This document shows positions 28,301-30,760 of a DNA stretch of 30,760 nt, piece by piece; position 1 is the first letter of the stretch, and every line of letters begins with the position of its first letter. A program made the translations under genes and the position numbers. The DNA comes from Nemertoderma westbladi. Its lineage: Eukaryota; Xenacoelomorpha; Nemertodermatida; Nemertodermatidae. The notes beneath the pieces are model-generated. The model worked only from the letters and a program-made list of their open reading frames with translations, was not told where the DNA came from and searched no databases. The stretch lies in the NCBI GenBank assembly GCA_032718475.1, contig JAUCBJ010002082.1, positions 1 to 30,760 of the forward strand, given 5' to 3'.

Positions 28301-29290
28301 AATTCGGGGTATTGATAATAGTCCAGTAGACGCTCAATAGAGCTCAAGGGAGGACCGTGAACTTGGGTGATCACGCAATTTTATTTTCTCAATGTCTTCC
28401 CTGATAATAATAATGTAAATATTCACCGGGTGCCAGTTGGGATACCTTGGGGAATTTTTTTTACAGCATAGAATACAAGTGCAAATTATTCAACCTATTC
28501 CAAAAATTACATTGAATTATAAACGTTTGTTACTGGAGTAATTAAATTAAGTGTTCTAGAACAGAGATAAACAACTACGTATATCTGTATATGTTTAGAT
28601 CTGAATATACTGTAATTGCTGTACTGTATACTTAGCTATGATATGAAAGCTTTGATTACCCATATTTTGCAAATCTTTTAACGGTATGTAGGCCTACGCA
28701 TATGCTCGTTATCACTGCCGTTTCGTTAACCGCTTTGTTTATATATTGCCTACCGCCTCGTAATTTGACTTGGTTTACACACACACTTTATTGGCCATTA
28801 GTCTTATTTATTGAAATTGACATAGCTAGTATTTTTTATGGTAGCACACAGCGGCACATTTATTCATAAAATCAAAAAATAATATTACGTAACTTGTTTT
28901 GTATTTTACATAGCTAGTATTTTTTTATGGTTGGTAGCAGTTTTAGTTGTGTTGAAAATGAATTTAGCTAAATTCAAATTTCTAAAATATTCCAGAATAA
29001 GCAAAAAGTAAAAACATAAGAAAGGGGAAGTCACTTGGTGGATTGAAGGGGAAAAGTCTGTCCCAAGAACAGTCGACCATTTGCGTGTTATCCCACCACA
29101 TATGCAATATGTTTGCCTTGGGTGTGGATAACATGTTTGATTCAGGGTTAGTGGATGATGATTAAAATCTTGAAGGTGATTTAAGACGACATAAAGAGGA
29201 AGGCACTATGCGGCGGCATCTTGATGCCGGTGATAGAATCAGTATACTTCGAACATTAAAATAGTGCAGGGATCCATTTGGCTTTAACCC
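28301..29290. other. Intergenic, nothing recognised
   Basis: AT-rich. The phrase ACATAGCTAGTATTTTTTATGG at about 28820 recurs at about 28910, a short local duplication. No coding exon or RNA gene seen. Confidence 0.5.
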
Positions 29291-29379
29291 TATTCAGCCT
29301 GGGCTAATCTATCCGAGATTCAACCTGGGTGTTGGCGTTTTCTGCCAACAATTTTGAATACATTTGAATACATTCCAAT

Positions 29380-29602
29380 GTGGATAATGCCGTAAAGTTG
29401 GGGTTGGAGTCGGCAAGGGCATTCAAATCAACTCTCCCAAATGGTTCACTACAAAGAAGCAACACCCTAAAGTATTCAACCTTCCCCCCCACACAGAGTG
29501 CCGCTGTACAACATGTAAAATGGGCTCGTTTTCAAGTTCTTTTGTGGAGAGCTGCTGATGATCCTGCACCTCCACTGTTGGCTGTTAACAAGTTTGGTTG
29601 GA
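29380..29602 (+). pseudogene. 5' part of a CXC-motif (tesmin/TSO1-like) mobile-element-associated ORF, interrupted
   Basis: The frame reads DNAVKLGLESARAFKSTLP, then YSTFPPTQSAAVQHVKWARFQVLLWR and FGW. The pattern 'PPT..AA..H..R...QV..W' is one I associate with long invertebrate proteins that end in a Cys-rich CXC motif and are often multicopy. The matching Cys-rich end is at 29900-30119 in register once the SINE between them is ignored. No upstream exons of the same protein were recognised, so this is a fragment. Confidence 0.55.
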
Positions 29603-29896
29603 TAAAAAGTAAAGTAGACATAAAAAGTAAAGTAAAACGTAAATTTTCTTCGGCCGCTAGGCCAGGGATTACGCACAAAGTCTGACAACTTATTTCCAGT
29701 GCGGTCCCCCAGAACTTTACTCCACAGAGGAAACTCCAGTACTCATTTAGCTACCATTTAAGGATGCAAAGCAGAGATGCGCCCTGGCTGGTCCCTTTAA
29801 AGCATTCGTGCCGAAACGAAAGCTGCCCTGGCCCATTTGAGGATCGAACCCACGACCTACAGGAGATGTGAATTCAATGCAACCACTACACCAAGG
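29603..29896 (-). mobile_element. tRNA-derived SINE
   Basis: On the minus strand it begins CCTTGGTGTAGTGGTTGCATTG (A box TGGTGTAGTGG at 29883-29893) and has B box GGTTCGATCC at 29841-29850, the tRNA-like head. A body follows, ending in a tail of TTTACTTTTTAT-like repeats near 29603-29640. TGGA flanks both ends (29599-29602 and 29897-29900), a possible short target duplication. The insertion splits the CXC-motif ORF. Confidence 0.75.
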
Positions 29897-29899
29897 TGG

Positions 29900-30119
29900 A
29901 ACTATCAATGACCGATGGATAGCGATCAATGACAAACTGATACCGGATCCTGGCGTCTCATCCATTGCCCCAATTTCGATCCTTAAAACTATATCTTGTA
30001 ATTGCAAGTCCGAAAGTGCCTGTTCTGCCAATCGATGCGGCTGCTCTATAGCCGCTCTACCATGTACTACAATATGCACCTGCACCACTTCAAGGTGTAA
30101 AAATAAATACAATGTCTAA
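29900..30119 (+). pseudogene. 3' part of the interrupted ORF: CXC (tesmin/TSO1-like) cysteine motif
   Basis: The frame reads INDRWIAINDKLIPDPG, then ISCNCKSESACSANRCGCSI, LPCTTICTCTTSRCKN and stop at 30117-30119. The spacing C-x-C-x5-C-x4-C-x-C… with a final C-x-N matches CXC/CRC zinc-binding motifs known from tesmin/TSO1 DNA-binding proteins, and the C-terminal Cys-rich end of repeat-associated invertebrate proteins. It ends the protein. The reading is intact but separated from its upstream half by the SINE. Confidence 0.6.
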
Positions 30120-30487
30120 AGCGATGTTCCGTTTAAATAAATAATTTAATAAACATACAACTCTTCTAGCTGATTGATTAACTTTCGTAATACCAGTAAT
30201 GGAGAGTATATTTGGGATAGATACCCAGATAGGTACACAGTAAAGAATGATGGCACATTGAATCTACTGTACCTATATTCTGCAATCGTTGGATAGATAC
30301 ACGTCAAAATTTGCATTTGAAAGGAGAAAACTAACTCATCTAATTAAATGAAAACTAACTTTGATTAATAACCCCCCAGTGATGATATAATTGTTTGCTT
30401 TTATAAATAGTTACATAAATAATCTAAAGTTTAATAGTTGGCATATCTTAATAAACATCCCAAAGGCCAAAATTTATGATTAATAAT

Positions 30488-30501
30488 GTTGCTATGGGAA
30501 C
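30488..30501. promoter_or_regulatory. X-box-like motif 1
   Basis: GTTGCTATGGGAAC matches the RFX-type X-box palindrome closely (consensus GTTGCC-AT-GGNAAC). Confidence 0.4.
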
Positions 30502-30594
30502 TAATCTTCTAGAAATCTTATTCAGAATAATTAACAAGAGCTGTGGCAATAGGTGCAAGGTCGCAGATATCTCAAAATAAAACCTTGTGTGCCG

Positions 30595-30608
30595 GTTGCT
30601 ATGGAAAC
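30595..30608. promoter_or_regulatory. X-box-like motif 2
   Basis: GTTGCTATGGAAAC differs from the canonical X-box GTTGCCATGGAAAC by one base. It lies 107 bp from motif 1; a paired arrangement favours a real RFX-bound promoter, perhaps of a ciliary gene beyond the right edge. Confidence 0.45.
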
Positions 30609-30760
30609 TTAGGTTAAGTGCTTTATAAAAAGTTCCCCAAAGGTGCCAAAGTGGCACCCGACGGATTTTGATTACTCTAAGGTCCGACTAAAGTTTAAGC
30701 AAATAAAAATGCGTGATGACCCAAAGTCACGGTGGACCCCTCTGTTTACCTGACTATAAA

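Larger units (their letters stand above)
30120..30760. other. Intergenic, right edge
   Basis: No gene. Contains two X-box-like palindromes (separate entries) and a short hairpin GGTGCCAAAGTGGCACC near 30641-30657. Confidence 0.5.

Noticed and set aside
29304-29492. Minus-strand open frame
   Set aside because: Opposite strand of the CXC-ORF remnant, no motif of its own.
29550-29575. A second hammerhead core (CTGATGATCC)
   Set aside because: No stem II or GAAA follows at the required distance.

Overview
The window is from a nuclear genome of a metazoan, most likely a marine invertebrate. Genes are split by GT-AG introns, intergenic DNA is AT-rich, and it is packed with animal-type transposable elements: an RTE-like LINE, Ty3/gypsy, BEL/Pao, a piggyBac-like TTAA element, tRNA-derived SINEs and a 2A-bearing LINE fragment. 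The species cannot be fixed from the sequence. Nothing prokaryotic is present.

Layout. 1-940: endonuclease/linker part of a LINE, minus strand, running off the left edge. 957-2721: three exons of a GMP synthetase gene, minus strand, with a frameshift, a stop and a missing exon; its first intron starts with a minisatellite that multiplies the 5' splice site. 4563-6898: decayed Ty3/gypsy pol. 6900-8190: two tandem-repeat blocks. 8190-8556: an unrecognised candidate exon. 9464-11030: non-autonomous piggyBac-like element in TTAA, with an empty-site paralogue beside it. 11759-17700: decayed BEL/Pao gag-pol lacking RNase H, whose 5' end is fused to a LINE N-terminus carrying a 2A peptide (17563-18180). 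18583-18990: inverted-repeat element. 19975-21781: DHRS1-like short-chain dehydrogenase. 23683-24297: intronless, degenerate dUTPase-like ORF. 25273-27581: hammerhead-ribozyme tandem array. 27611-28300: GPI-anchored cysteine-rich protein exon. 29380-30119: remnant of a CXC-motif (tesmin/TSO1-like) ORF interrupted by a tRNA-derived SINE.

The main discovery is the 25.3-27.6 kb array. It has 412-bp units, identical where compared. Each carries tRNA-like RNA polymerase III A and B boxes followed directly by a complete type I hammerhead ribozyme core. The array is flanked by an 11-12 bp target-site duplication and opens with a 79-bp inverted copy of part of its own unit. This is the architecture of a metazoan retrozyme: a non-autonomous retroelement expected to produce self-cleaved 412-nt RNAs that can circularise. 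The A and B boxes, the inverted 5' arm and the self-complementary helix III make this copy worth experimental study.

Second in interest are two minisatellites that each start at the 3' end of an exon and repeat a splice-donor-like sequence (1810-2075 and 7625-8188), and the in-frame join of a LINE 2A signal/skipping peptide to a Gag coiled coil.
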